Of a stretch of 64,000 nucleotides of DNA, positions 32,979-44,108 are shown one piece after another. The DNA is taken from contig JAPEVC010000136.1 of NCBI GenBank assembly GCA_027946555.1, positions 1-64,000 on the forward strand, given 5' to 3'. A program made the position numbers and the translations under genes. Each line of letters begins with the position of its first letter. Position 1 is the first letter of the stretch. The notes under the pieces are model-generated. The model did no database searches. It was not told the origin of the DNA and was given only the letters and a program-made list of their open reading frames with translations. The DNA is from Gnomoniopsis sp. IMI 355080. Lineage: Eukaryota; Ascomycota; Sordariomycetes; Diaporthales; Gnomoniaceae.

Positions 32979-33846
32979 ATGAGGACGTACGACGACAGCT
33001 TCTCGGGACAGAAGATCTACCCTGGAAAGGTACGAGAATTCAGCGAGTGAGGAAGCCACGCGTGACGTCGAAGGACCGAGGACTTATGGATTGCTGCAAA
33101 TCAAGGCCCAAGAGGAACGAGGGCTCTTGCATGAGCAGTTCAAATCTTTCCGTCGGCGAAACTAGGCTTTTTTCTTTTTTTTTCTTTAGGCAATTCTGGG
33201 ACAACGAGATACTGACGGTTTAACGAATGCAGGGTAAGATCTATGTCCGTGGAGACTCAAAGGTCTTCCGCTTCCAGAACGGCAAATCCGAGTCCCTGTT
33301 CCTCCAGCGCAAGAACCCTCGTCGCATCGCCTGGACTGTTCTCTACCGTCGCCAGCACCGCAAGGGTATCACCGAGGTACGAGTCAATCTGACCCCCGAG
33401 ACGAGCACTTGAGCATCGAAGCACCTGGATCAACACACCAAGACACCCAGACCGGCTCTATGTCATGTCCATGACGAGCGATTTGGCGATGCCTGTTTTC
33501 TCTGTCAACGGAAATGGAGAAAAGAGTCGGAGGAGGCTGACAGACTCTTGTTGTATAGGAAACCGCCAAGAAGCGAACCCGCCGTACCGTCAAGGCCCAG
33601 CGTGCCATTGTTGGTGCCTCGCTCGATGTGATCAAGGAGAAGCGGTCGATGCGCCCCGAGGCCCGTTCCGCCGCCCGTCTCGCAGCCATCAAGGAGAGCA
33701 AGGAGAAGAAGCAGGCCGATGCTGCCGCTAAGAAGGCCGAGAAGGCCAAGAACGCTGGCCAGGCCGGCAAGGGCCAGACCGGACGTATCGTGGGCAAGCA
33801 GGGCGCAAAGGGATCCGCTCCCAAGGTCAAGGCCACCACCCGATAA
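32979..33846 (+). CDS. rpl24: 60S ribosomal protein L24 (eL24)
   Basis: Structural protein of the large cytosolic ribosomal subunit. Three exons: 32979-33029, 33233-33376 and 33559-33846, with introns of 203 bp (GTACGA...GCAG) and 182 bp (GTACGA...ATAG), both long for this window, as is common for ribosomal-protein genes. The product is 160 residues. It starts MRTYDDSFSGQKIYPGKGKI, continues YVRGDSKVFRFQNGKSESLF, then RKNPRRIAWTVLYRRQHRKG, and crosses the second junction as ITEETAKKRTRRTVKAQRAI. The C terminus is a Lys/Ala-rich helix and basic tail. Frame, phase and conservation are unambiguous. Confidence 0.97.
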
Positions 33847-34363
33847 ACGACAGAGCGAGTTGACGGGGTCGTCGACGTTTTGGACTGGCCGGTAGTGGGG
33901 ACTGTCTCTGTTTCTTTTGCAGACCTACTCTAGGCTTTGGGAGTGATCAGGAGGCAAATGACAAAAACCATCGATTTGAGATTCACGGGACAAAATGGCG
34001 GGCTGGAGTCGGGGTCTCTACACCTTGTGCTTTACAATTGAAAGCCCGGCGGGTCTTATCTGAGCAGCAACGTCTGCTGGAGAAGAAATGGTTGCATGGA
34101 CTCGTTACATACAGGGGACACGATTGTCGCGCACGGGGTAGCTCAGGGAATTTGAGACTTGTGCATTGATCAACACGTCTACTGCGAAGTGACTGGGCGG
34201 TTCCATGCAATTGGTGACAGGCTCAGACGCCATGCAACGGGGCTCTACTGGGTGCGAAGCGTGGTCCAAGAGCTACATCAATAGGGTTTCTTCTATGTTA
34301 TCGAGGATGGGTCTATCTCTACAACCGTAATAATGAGGTGACAAGTAACACTCCATGGCACGT
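33847..34363. other. Convergent 3' intergenic region of rpl24 and peroxiredoxin genes
   Basis: About 520 bp between facing stops; presumed 3' untranslated regions. Nothing else seen. Confidence 0.55.
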
Positions 34364-35038
34364 CTACAGCTTAGCCAGGACAGACTCGGCATCACTGCCT
34401 GCAATGCCGCCCTTCTCTGCCTCCTGAGCATAGGTGACCTTGCCGTGATCAACGATGATAGCGTAGCGGCCGGTGCGCTCTCCCATAGTCCAGCCGATGG
34501 ACTTTGAGAACTTGGCCTCGCTGTCGGATGCGAAGATCTGTAAGGCGAGACATGATGCGTCAGCAGACGGAATGAAACCCGAACCTCCTTCTGTCTACTG
34601 TGGGGTAGGAGTGGCATCAAGAAAGGGTGAAGAAACGTACGATGAAGTCGTCGGTGACACCATTGGCCTTGCCCCAGGCACTCATGACAAAGGCATCGTT
34701 GTAGGCGATGACAATAACCTGATCGACACCCTTGGCCTTTAGGGCATCCTTTTGTTCGAGAAAGGTGGGGATGTGCTTCTCGGAACAGGTGGGCGTAAAG
34801 GCACCCGGCACTGCGACGACAACCACCTTTTTGTTCTTGAAGTCTGTCATCAGGGTCAAGGGCGTCAGTTAGCAGCTTTACATGTCGAGAGGCAGAGGGA
34901 GATTGAACACATACCCTTGCTGGCATCGTATTTGATGGGCATTCCGCAGATCTCGTGCACGCCGGCCTTCTCGGCAACGTAAGGAACGTGCATGAAAGCG
35001 ACGTCCTCGGGAAAGTCCTTACCAACAAGAGATGCCAT
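34364..35038 (-). CDS. Peroxiredoxin-5-like, peroxisomal type (Pmp20/Asp f 3 family)
   Basis: Thiol peroxidase reducing hydrogen peroxide and alkyl hydroperoxides. Three exons: 34915-35038, 34641-34843 and 34364-34537, with introns of 71 bp (GTATGT, branch CTAAC) and 103 bp (GTACGT...ACAG); the product is 166 residues, the family's usual length. The peroxidatic cysteine is Cys61 in VPGAFTPTCSEKHIP, and Cys31 in HEICGMP sits where the Pmp20/Asp f 3 group has its resolving cysteine. Further family motifs are VIVIAYNDAFVMSAWGK and SIGWTMGERTGRYA. The C terminus ends in AKL, a variant PTS1 peroxisomal targeting tripeptide. Homologues in moulds are known allergens; this is a property of the family and not shown here. 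Confidence 0.95.
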
Positions 35039-36162
35039 AGTGGATGCGTGGGGGTGTGGAAAGTAGTTGTAGAGTGTGTATGTGATAGACGGTGTGGAAG
35101 GTACTGGAGGTGGATGGGGAGCTTGTTGTAACAAATCAAGGATTTAATCTAGGTGGTGAAGCGGGAAGTGGAAGCTCGCAGCTTGCAAAGGTAACGAGGG
35201 GCTATTTTCCTTTTGAGTTTCTAATCGACAAGCAGCTTCAAGGTCCCACCACGACGTGTTGTCACTGCCTGAGCCTCTGTCCCCCCCCCCCGGGGGACCC
35301 CCCTGCCGTTTGCATTTGTCAACCACCTCACCTTACTAAAGTAATTCAGCTCATCCACCCTGAGGATCAACGTCCTCCCACCCAACGTCGATCACGTCTC
35401 TGATCTCTACAACACACAACTTGACCACACACCACCCACGAATGAGTGATGATCGGGCCCCCACTTTGATCGATCAGATAGCCCTTGTGAGCCAGAGCCA
35501 TCTCCGATATCAGGAGATGGAGTTTTCTCACCATGCTCTCGAAAGAAAAAACCTGCACGCGTCCTACGCAGTCTGCGCAGGACATACGAGTGCTCGTCGG
35601 CTATCACAATAACCACGACCCAGATAGTCACCCGCTGACTCGGCCCCCCATTTGTTAATGTTTCGTTTCCATCCCCGAGGTAACCCTGGGTCAATGTACT
35701 GCTACTCAGTACGCAGTATGCACCGGCGGAACAACCCGAATCTGATAACAAAACAAATGAGATCCACCCCCAACGACTATCAAACCTCTCTCGGTCGACC
35801 TCGTGGGTTGTTGGCTCTTGCTGCTCGTCAATGACCGTCCGCAGCTGATGAACTCTGCGTCATTCACTCCGTGGGATGCCAGGGTGCTGCAAGGAACCGT
35901 GCCGCGAGGACCAGCAACGCCATGCCTACACCACCAGCCTTGGGATGTGCGTTCAGACAGCCGGGCTCTAAAGGGGACAATATGCCGCCTTGGGGCTGCC
36001 TTTGCTGGCAGACAGTGTCGGCCAAGCTGGGTTCCTGCTTTGGGGGCCAAGTGGCACTTTAGAACAGAGGCGAAACGAGTCAAAACAGATCCTATCACAC
36101 GTTCTCACCAGGGCAAGTGTTTCTCATCGTACAAAGGGGATCGATCTGATTCTATCTCTGGT
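35039..36162. other. Intergenic region upstream of peroxiredoxin
   Basis: About 1.1 kb. It holds the peroxiredoxin promoter and, on the right, the 3' flank of the rhodopsin-fold gene. A run of 11 C at 35281-35291 is followed at once by 5 G and 6 C. A plus-strand open frame starting near 35.8 kb runs antisense into the next gene and looks non-coding. Confidence 0.5.
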
Positions 36163-37577
36163 TTACCTTGCGACACCAGGAAACTTGTCTCTGTCTACAC
36201 CTGGCGTCACAGACGCCTGTCCCCCAAACCTCCTGGACTCTTCCTCGTCCACGGCCGAGAATCGCACAGCGTACTCATCCGTCCTCATGATGGTCAGCTC
36301 CATTGGGGAGTCCTTCCTGTCGATGATCTCTGCCTCGGACTCTCCACAGTCTTGGGACGTTCCATGGCTTGTGTTTCGCGTGCCCATACTCTTTCCCGTC
36401 CTTGCCGAGCCGTATCCACTGCTCTTGTCCAAGTTTCCATATCCGCTCTTACCCAATCCTCCGGTCCGGGTCCTGCCCATCTTGGTCATCGCTTTGCGTG
36501 CTCCGGAAGCTATCCAAGCGTCCAGAACGGGCAGAGAGATGACTACGATGCCAACCGCAACATCAAGTGTCGTCCAGATTAGGAGCTCCGTATACGACCA
36601 CATAATGTCTGCCGTGAAATTCGCCCGCAACATCCGCATCAACCCAAAGAGAACAGCAAGCAGTCCGCAGGCCCATATAGCGAACAGCCGAATCTTTTTC
36701 TTGATCTCCATCGTCACCTTCCACAGAATCACAATCGGGCTGAGCAGGAGAATGCATCCCTGGACAACATGTGTCACGTTGAAAATGATGCCCCATTCGA
36801 TCGTGCTGAGGCAGGTCGCTGGTGTCTCGAGCTGGCCGGCGTACAGCCTATCCCACTGCGCGCGTGGTGGATCACATGTGAAGCAAAACCAGAAGGTGGC
36901 GGCGAGTATGTACAATGCCAGTGTGAAAAGGAAGAAGTCACAAAACCAGCGCCACATTTTGGATGCTCGGTCGGCCAGTCGGCGAATGAATAGAGTCAGG
37001 GATATCTTGATTAGGGCCACCGTGACATAGAAGATGAGTTTGTCCAAGGTGCCATAATAGTTGAAAATGTTGTAGTCCTCATAGGTATGTTGCCACTGCC
37101 ATCACACGGAACTCATCAGCCAAAGACTCTCGCGCGGAAGCTATTGAATTAATTTGGGAGCTCGACTGGGCAGAGACTTACAATGTGGTCACCGCCGCCT
37201 TTGATGGCCATAATGAGCTGACAAGTGGTATAGGTCAGACCCATGGCTGCTGCAGCGATGGTGGCCCAGTCGTCGAGTCCAAAACGCATTTGTGACATGG
37301 ACGCTCTTAGCCCTAGCCGAGCGATGGTCACAGTCGAAATGGCCACCAAACAAGTGATCAGCCCGCCGATGACGGCTGGCCTCTTTGAACCGTCATTCGC
37401 GCCATTGTCTTTTGCTGCCAGTACGTAACCCAATGCCGGATCAGTGTCGACCAGACCGACTAGGCGGAGGAATCCTCGAACAATGTACCAGTCCCGCTGA
37501 GTATTTGGAGGTTGTCCAATAAAAGCCGAAGGCAAAGTATCGTTGGCAACCCAAGTCGATGTTGTGTTGGCCGACAT
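36163..37577 (-). CDS. Fungal rhodopsin-fold integral membrane protein (7TM, PTH11-like class)
   Basis: Predicted seven-helix plasma-membrane protein of the large fungus-specific family often annotated as rhodopsin-domain or integral membrane protein; some relatives act as PTH11-type receptors, but this one lacks the extracellular CFEM cysteine domain. Two exons, 37182-37577 and 36163-37095, with an 86-bp intron (GTAAGT...GCAG); the product is 442 residues. Helices include VIGGLITCLVAISTVTIARL, DWATIAAAAMGLTYTTCQLI, TLDKLIFYVTVALIKISLTL, FFLFTLALYILAATFWFCF and LLIWTTLDVAVGIVVISLPV. The family motif region FGLDDWA and the TCLSTIEWGIIFN segment are present. The C-terminal ~130 residues are a Gly/Ser-rich cytoplasmic tail. 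Ligand and signalling partner are unknown. Confidence 0.88.
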
Positions 37578-39309
37578 GGTGGGCGGGCGCTGGGGCTTGT
37601 GATTCGTCTAGGCTTCAAGGAGGCCAGCCTTCGCACGCATGCCTTCGTGGGGAACGAGAAATCCAGAAAAGATATAGAATCTGGGGGATCAGCGCAGGGC
37701 AGCCGATTCTCGGATCCATCCCGCATCTATATTGACAGCTACAGCCAGGCTGGCCAAGGGAGCGCCCGCGAAAAGATTTCTACCGCAGCAAATCTTGTTC
37801 TCCTTTCGCACTTCGCTTGCAGGAGACAGGGACACATGGGTTCGGAGACTATAAAAATGAGTGGAGGGCTGATGAAACCATCACCCACTCATCGTCCGAT
37901 TCTAGGTCTTGCGACTTGCCCTTGTGAGCCTCGGGCCTGATGAGAAGTTCCCCAGGGCCCTTGCCTACTGTACATGAGAAAAGTGCTATGTTAGGATCCT
38001 GTTCTTGGAAGCCTCGTACCCATCATAGAGGTGTGAGATTGTGGCCTGCAAAGTCGTGTATCGACTAGTCTGGCATCCCTACCCAAGACTCATTGAGGGA
38101 ATGCTAAGTGGAGCCCACTAGACAAAGTGAAAAATAGGGGAAACTTTCACAGGCTTTTACGGAAATCCCGCGCTGCTAAATTTTCCGGTGGTTCGAATGT
38201 CTGCTTAATTCTTGAGTCGTGCGCACAGCTTGTGTGTGTCAATAGTGTCACATACTGCCTGTGGCAGCTGTGGCAGCATCGGCACCGCGAACGATTTTTC
38301 AGCGAACAGCGTCGATCATAACAGCTCGGGTGGGTATTTTCTTTCTTTGGGATCTTCGCTAACCTGCCGGCCTCGGTCTGAACCTTTTTTTTATCTGCTG
38401 AGAGGCATGTACCGAGTACTATATATAAGGAGGCCCACATCACTTTATCAGAGTTCAGGTATACCTGTGTCTTGCTGCGCGCACAGATAGTGCATTTTTT
38501 ATGCGCTAGTAGTTGTGCGCGACTCAGACCTTAGGTCTCTTGGCACACAACCCTTCCAAGGTATATCATATAAGTGCTTTGCAAGCCTCGCAAGTCAGGG
38601 CCTCCCCCAAACCAAATGAACAAGGAGAAGTCGTGTGCTGTGGCCTGGCCAGTAACAGTCGAGTACAATGCATGTTCTATACGGAAGCACTACTGAATAT
38701 TGTGCAAAACCCCGGCAGGTCCGGTCTAGATGGGGATTCCGGAACCACCAACTGTTACCGCTGCTGGCCAAGTCCTACTAATATCCCGCGTTGGGCCACA
38801 TCTCCGAGGCAAACATTTAGCTGACTGATCAAAGAAATTGTTGCTTGCGAGTGGTCTCGAGGAAAGTCACCGACGGAAGCTCCATATAAACAGCACTTCT
38901 CCACTGCCCATGAACCAAGTGGAGAACTGCTGTTTTCCCATCATTTCCGCGCTCCGTCAAGGATCGAACGACAACGGTCTTAAGGCCTAGAGCGAGCCAA
39001 GGACCCAGCAGAGACCCAGTAAGACCCAGCAGATATGCCAAATAGCAGGCCAAGAACGGGCGAAGATATGGAAACTACGTCCGCTAGCTCCAGGGGCAGA
39101 TACACGATACTTTTTTTATTTAATATATCCTGAGAACGCATTGTAACCTTTCCAGACTCGACATCCTGGTGGCTTTCCAACCGACCGCAATTCACTCGTT
39201 ACTTGGCGGCTGGTTAACTTTCTCGTCGCAATATTGCCCTTTTGCGTGCGCTAGACTACCACCAGGTGGCGTTTCGATTCCTTTTCACATACACCGCCAC
39301 AGTCCTACC
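37578..39309. promoter_or_regulatory. Long divergent intergenic region, 1.7 kb
   Basis: Lies between two divergent start codons (rhodopsin-fold gene on the left, secreted hydrolase on the right). No gene seen; frames of up to ~140 codons have no ATG or no protein-like content. Its length would allow separate, possibly condition-dependent promoters. Confidence 0.5.
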
Positions 39310-40650
39310 ATGGCAGTGGTCAGTCGCCTCGCTTCCGGCTTGGCATTATGCTTCGGTCTCGTGTCTGCTCAGTCAACGGACTGCACAGGTATCAATGCGG
39401 TCAGTCCCAAGTGCGCTACTTCAGAGACCACATTTCACCGTGACGTCTTCTACGTCGGAGGCCGGTGGATCGACAACGACTACACCAGCGGAAATGTTAC
39501 CGCGGATCAGCTCTATGTGGAGAAGCTGACGCCCGCTGGAGGCGTCACACAAGACAAGCCGCTGGTCTTCTTCCACGGGGGTGCTGTCTCGGGGGTACAA
39601 TGGCTCAACACACCGGACAACCGTAAGGGTTTCGCCTCCTACTTTCTTGACCAAGGCTACATGGTCTATCTGCTTGACCACACTGGAGCCGGGCGAAGTA
39701 GTCAAGAGGACACAACCGACTACACACTATGGAACTCCACCACGGTCGAGGGTCTAGTAAGTGGCTTCACAGCCCCAGAGCTGAATCCGACCTACCCACA
39801 GGCCGTCTTGCACACCCAGTGGCCCGGAACTGGGCAAAAGGGCGACCCATACTTTACAGCCTTCAGCAAGTGGGTGATTCCATTCACCGAAAATTGGGCG
39901 TATGGTGAGACGTCCATGCGTGCGTCCGGCTGCGCGCTCCTCGAGCTCTTGGGACCCTCGTACCTGATCTCGCACTCCTCCGGAGCCCAGTACCCCATTG
40001 TCATCTCCAACGACTGCCCCCAGTACGTCGCTGGCAACATCAACCTTGAGCACAGCACTCAGCCCTTCTGGAACTACGGTACGACGCTCAACTCGGGATC
40101 GGACTTCCGTCTGTGGGGACTGGCCAACACTTACCTCAGCTATGACCCGCCAGTCAGCAACTATACCGAGCTTAACAAGACATGGGTGGGAAACGATACG
40201 CTCGCATCCAGGAGATGCTACCTACAAGCTGAGCCAGCGCGCCAGCTGCCCAACATCACCAGTGTGCCGTACCTGTGTCTCACGGGCGAAGCAAGTGTTC
40301 ACGCCACCTATGATCACTGTGTCATCGATTTTCTGGAGCAGGCTGGCGGCAACCCAACTTGGATCAAGCTGGCGGACCGCAACATCAAGGGCAATGGACA
40401 CTTTTCCATGTTAGAGTTGAATAACCTCGAGATCGCTGCTGTGGTGGATGAGTGGATCCAGGAGCAGGAGGCCAGTTCAACTTCCTCATCCTCTGGTTCA
40501 TCTAGGTAAGTCATGATACTCATCACAGACCAATTTCTGTCTTCATTTCTTATGGTGTTAGTCGCTAACAGACTCTTTAGTGGTTCATCAACAAGCTGGC
40601 CATGGGCTGTGATCTGTTTCTTCGACCCATCGCTGCCTGAATGTTCTTAG
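39310..40650 (+). CDS. Secreted alpha/beta-hydrolase
   Basis: Predicted extracellular serine hydrolase of unknown substrate. The N terminus MAVVSRLASGLALCFGLVSA is a signal peptide. The core has an oxyanion-type HGG (residues 89-91), a LLDHTGAGRSS strand-turn, a nucleophile elbow YLISHSSGAQ with the likely catalytic Ser223, and GNGHFSMLE near the C terminus supplying a likely catalytic His. Several N-glycosylation sequons and six or more Cys fit secretion. The main exon is 39310-40505. Its frame stops just after a Ser-rich tail, but a textbook intron (GTAAGT at 40506, branch CTAAC, acceptor TTAG at 40580) joins 40581-40650 in frame, adding a Trp/Pro/Cys-containing 22-residue tail; I favour that model (421 residues). 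Without splicing the protein ends GSSR at 40509. Confidence 0.88.
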
Positions 40651-41901
40651 AGACAAAGTTGGCGGGACAGCTTTTATTGGTAATGAATGCAGTTTGCTAT
40701 ATACCCAGTAATAGAACCTTCTAATACCATGTACACACTGGCCCTCATTGCTCATACAAGTCACTGTTGTGTCATTGCATGCTCAATATACTTTTACTCT
40801 ATCAATCACAATACATTTGTCGTTTCGGACACCGTTTCTGCGAAGTAGAGTACGTTCCGAGTTGTGATATAAGGGCCGTCGTGTTCTCTGAAGGCCCCGG
40901 TCAGAACAAGTAAACTATTTCTGTAGGCAAACATACGATGTTCGTATGTATACTCTACACCTTTCTCGAGTACGCGTAATTGCGTCTGGATACTCGGGCT
41001 CTGTACGAAATCCCTGGGGGACAATTATGCAAGGGCCGTATTTCCTATGAAAAACTTGGGCTGATTCCTGATTGAGTACGATTTCTGTCCAAGGCTTTTC
41101 CTTGTCTAATCAAGTAGAACATCGCAAGGTTGTCCGTTTTCGGCCAGAAAATGTAACTTCATTGCCATATTACTCGCGTAAATTCCTTTTGGAATGAAAG
41201 GTCGCCAGGCTTGCTTCAGCTGCGAACTCTGGGTTTGGATTTTTCCGGACCTTGATGGGGTCGCTAAATTACAGCTTCTAATATTTTCAGTAGATGGACG
41301 AGTTACTGGCCAATCATTTAAGCGAGCCCTGTCTAGTACGTTCGGTACCTAGGTAGGTATTGTGTCCGCATAACCTGTGCTGTGGATGTGCAATGGTATA
41401 ACAATTTCATTGATTAAGGTTTCACTTGGTCAAGCCCAATACTATAGTATCCATACCCCTAGGTAGCGAACATACCTAGGTACCTAGGTGGGCTGACTGA
41501 TCCTTTGAGTATAATTTATCAAATAGTGCACGTCGGGACTTGCTCAACTGGCCTCTTGTGAAAAGTTGCCCCAATGAGGAGTCGACGAAAGTGTGTTGAA
41601 ACCATTGCGGCGTCAAGTTGTCTTGCCTGCGGTTGTGACTCAACTCTCGAACGTACTATGTAAGACCATGCGGCCAGGCGGTCTGAGGCCCGTGAGATAA
41701 ATGGCTTGCGGCCCAAGACGATTGATAGAGGGCGCGCCCTTGGGCATGAAACTTGTCATTATTAGCAAATGACTTCAGGAAACTTTGCCCACATCATACA
41801 TAGTATATACATACATGGCACCTCGCATTGACCAGGTCCCTTGCCGTCCTCATAGTGCACTCTAGTACGGCAATTGCCTCTTCTCGCTGAGTTAAGACCC
41901 C
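40651..41901. other. Intergenic region, 1.25 kb
   Basis: No gene seen between the secreted hydrolase and the NTF2-like gene. AT-rich compared with the flanking genes; contains TACCTAGGTA palindromes at 41346-41355 and 41473-41489. Confidence 0.55.
41346..41489. repeat. TACCTAGGTA palindrome pair
   Basis: Perfect copies at 41346-41355 and 41473-41482, the second overlapping a further TACCTAGGT. CCTAGGTA fragments lie between them. Same element as near 24.6-26.0 and 28.67 kb. Confidence 0.85.
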
Positions 41902-42535
41902 ATGGCGGCCGAGTCCAGACCACCGTTTCCACCTTTTACCGAGGAGACGGCCAGGATCAAAGTAAAGGCTGCCCAGGATGCATGGAACACAAGGTACGAT
42001 CCACTCGTCAGACCTGAAAACCAACATCGCTGACGAGAGCTCAGAACTCCCGCTCAAGTGAAGATGGCCTATACGCCTGACTCAATCTGGCGCAACCGAG
42101 ATCAGTTCTTCCGGGGCCGGGACGCCATTGAGAGATTCCTTACGGACAAGTGGTCAAAGGAAAACGGATACCGACTTAGGAAGGAGCTGTTCTCTTTTAA
42201 CGAGAACAAGGTAGGTCCTATTCCCCGAGAGTGTCTCATTAGTCCCTACCTACGTAGTCTCGACCAGGCGGCTCATCTCGCGACTCCCCCTGGGCAAGGG
42301 CATCTGCTGATTCGAGCCCGGCAATCAGATTGCGGTGCAATTCTGGTACGAATGGCATGATGAGCAGGGACAGTGGTGGAGATCATATGGGCTAGAGGAC
42401 TGGACGTTTGCAGAGAATGGATTGATGAAGAAGAGGCAGAACAGCACGAATGATGTGAGGATTCTAGAGTCCCAAAGGTGGTTCAGAGAAGGGGTAGATG
42501 TCAACACTGTAGAGATCAGCGAGGAGCATTGGTAG
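41902..42535 (+). CDS. NTF2-like protein, DUF1348 family
   Basis: Small protein of the DUF1348 group within the NTF2/SnoaL-like alpha+beta cone fold; enzymatic role unknown. Three exons: 41902-41993, 42045-42210 and 42329-42535, with introns of 51 bp (GTACGA, branch CTGAC) and 118 bp (GTAGGT...TCAG); the product is 154 residues. The sequence reads FTEETARIKVKAAQDAWNTR, then MAYTPDSIWRNRDQFFRGRD, WSKENGYRLRKELFSFNENK, and IAVQFWYEWHDEQGQWWRSY. The FWYEWHD block and the C-terminal ISEEHW-like segment are characteristic of this family. Length and order match bacterial and fungal members. Not linked to an obvious pathway by its neighbours. Confidence 0.9.
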
Positions 42536-42838
42536 TCAGCACTTTCCCGTCATGCAGCCGGATTAAATTGTTTTGCGATGCCAAAATCACTAGATGTCAT
42601 AGAGGCACAATAACAAGACCCTACTTGGTATATAATAATTCTCTACATTCCACGTCTGCTTCCTTAACGAACTTCAAGTTACTGGCACATATAAGTAGGC
42701 CATCAAGCATCTCCATCACTGGTAGATAACGTGCTTCTATCTCATCGATGAGCCATATAGTCAGCCACTTTGCACACAAGGCGAAGCATTTTCTGCCCGC
42801 GCTGTGGTATCCGTGTCTATCTTCTTCGCGGCATCTTG
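42536..42838. other. Convergent 3' intergenic region
   Basis: About 300 bp between the NTF2-like stop and the transporter stop; presumed 3' untranslated regions only. Confidence 0.5.
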
Positions 42839-44108
42839 TTAGGCCCCCTCGCCATCGTAAATATCGTCCAAGTCTATCTCATATATTGTGGTTTCACTCT
42901 CGTCACAGGTCGGGCCGGCCTCATGATTTCGCGAGCGTGCCCCTCCAAATGCCGGTATCTCCTTGGCCAAAGATACCAATAGCAGACTTCCTACGACACC
43001 ACCTATGCCAGCAAATGTCCATATGTTCAGTTCGACCTGCCATACGATACGATCGATGGCTAGCGCCCAAAGCACCTGTGAATAAATCATGAGTGTCGCT
43101 GCAGAAGACCGGTCGCCCGAGATCCCTAGTGTGAGCAGGAACTCCTGGGACGAGGATCAGTCTTCCAGTCCACGATGTTTCAGTAACCCCAATGATGAAG
43201 ACTGACCATTAATCCCCCTAATACACCGACAATGGTCAAAAAACCCCAAGAGTTGAGGGTCTGCGGCCATGAGGGCTGCGCAATGATGACCAACGCTGTG
43301 GCAACAAGCACGATTACCCATGCAAAGTAGTTCACAATGGTGAGAGGATGAGCTCGAGAGCCTATGCGGCGCATCGTCGTCAAAGCAATCTGCAGCCAAC
43401 CGGAACGCATCAGTCATGATTCGTGGAATCTGAGGGGAATAAGTGGGAGAGCTTGAACTGACAGTTGTGCCAAGAACGCCGACGGCACCGCAAGCGAGCC
43501 CTTTGAATTTTGCAAAGGTATTTGGTTTCGGCCCAAGGGGTACAGCCTCATGCGATCTAAAGACACCATCAGGCTGAGTCACCATGACAACGCCGGCCAG
43601 TGCGACGGCTGTACCCAGTCGATCGATAGAGCTGAACGTGCCATGATCGGTATACTTGGAAAGGATCATAGCACCCATTGGAGCGAGGAAGTTCAAGGCC
43701 GTTGCCTGAGAAAGCGTAAGGTACAGTATCGAGTCTACCAGGCCATCGCATGTCAGGGTCTTTCCATCTACACTCATGACAGCAATATCACACCAGGCAG
43801 AGAAATTGCTTACAGTACATCCCTCCAGCGCCCAAGATACCTCCAACTGCTCTTAATAGGAGTAATGGCCTGACATCGCGTGGGCCAAAGGGAAACTCCG
43901 GAACGCGTTTGAGCCACAGACACAGCGAGCAGCCAATGCCAGTGATCAACATTCGAATAAGTAGGATCTGGAATGGACCGACGGGGTCTGCGCCATTCTC
44001 GAGTGCCTTCACGAAGCCATGTAAGAGGGCCGCAGACATCTGGGAGGCCAAGACCACCAGTGAGGCCCTATGCCTGACCACAAAGGATGACCGCTCGTCA
44101 GTACCCAT
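42839..44108 (-). CDS. EamA-type drug/metabolite transporter (DMT superfamily)
   Basis: Predicted ten-helix membrane transporter with two EamA repeats; substrate unknown. Four exons: 43814-44108, 43463-43734, 43207-43389 and 42839-43144, with introns of 79, 73 and 62 bp. The second and third donors are GTCAGT. The product is 351 residues, typical for the family. The first junction restores GGMYYSILYLTLSQATALNF, the conserved EamA segment leading to LAPMGAMILSKY. Later helices include WVIVLVATALVIIAQPSW and LTIVGVLGGLMEFLLTLGIS, followed by AATLMIYSQVLWALAIDRIV and FAGIGGVVGSLLLVSLAKEI. The short N and C termini are hydrophilic; the C-terminal end is acidic. Closest general class is the fungal solute carrier 35G/EamA proteins. 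Confidence 0.92.

Noticed and set aside
35990..37030. 346-codon plus-strand open frame antisense to the rhodopsin-fold gene
   Set aside because: The minus strand has a signal-consistent 7TM protein with correct splice sites. The antisense frame arises from codon bias and has no recognisable features.
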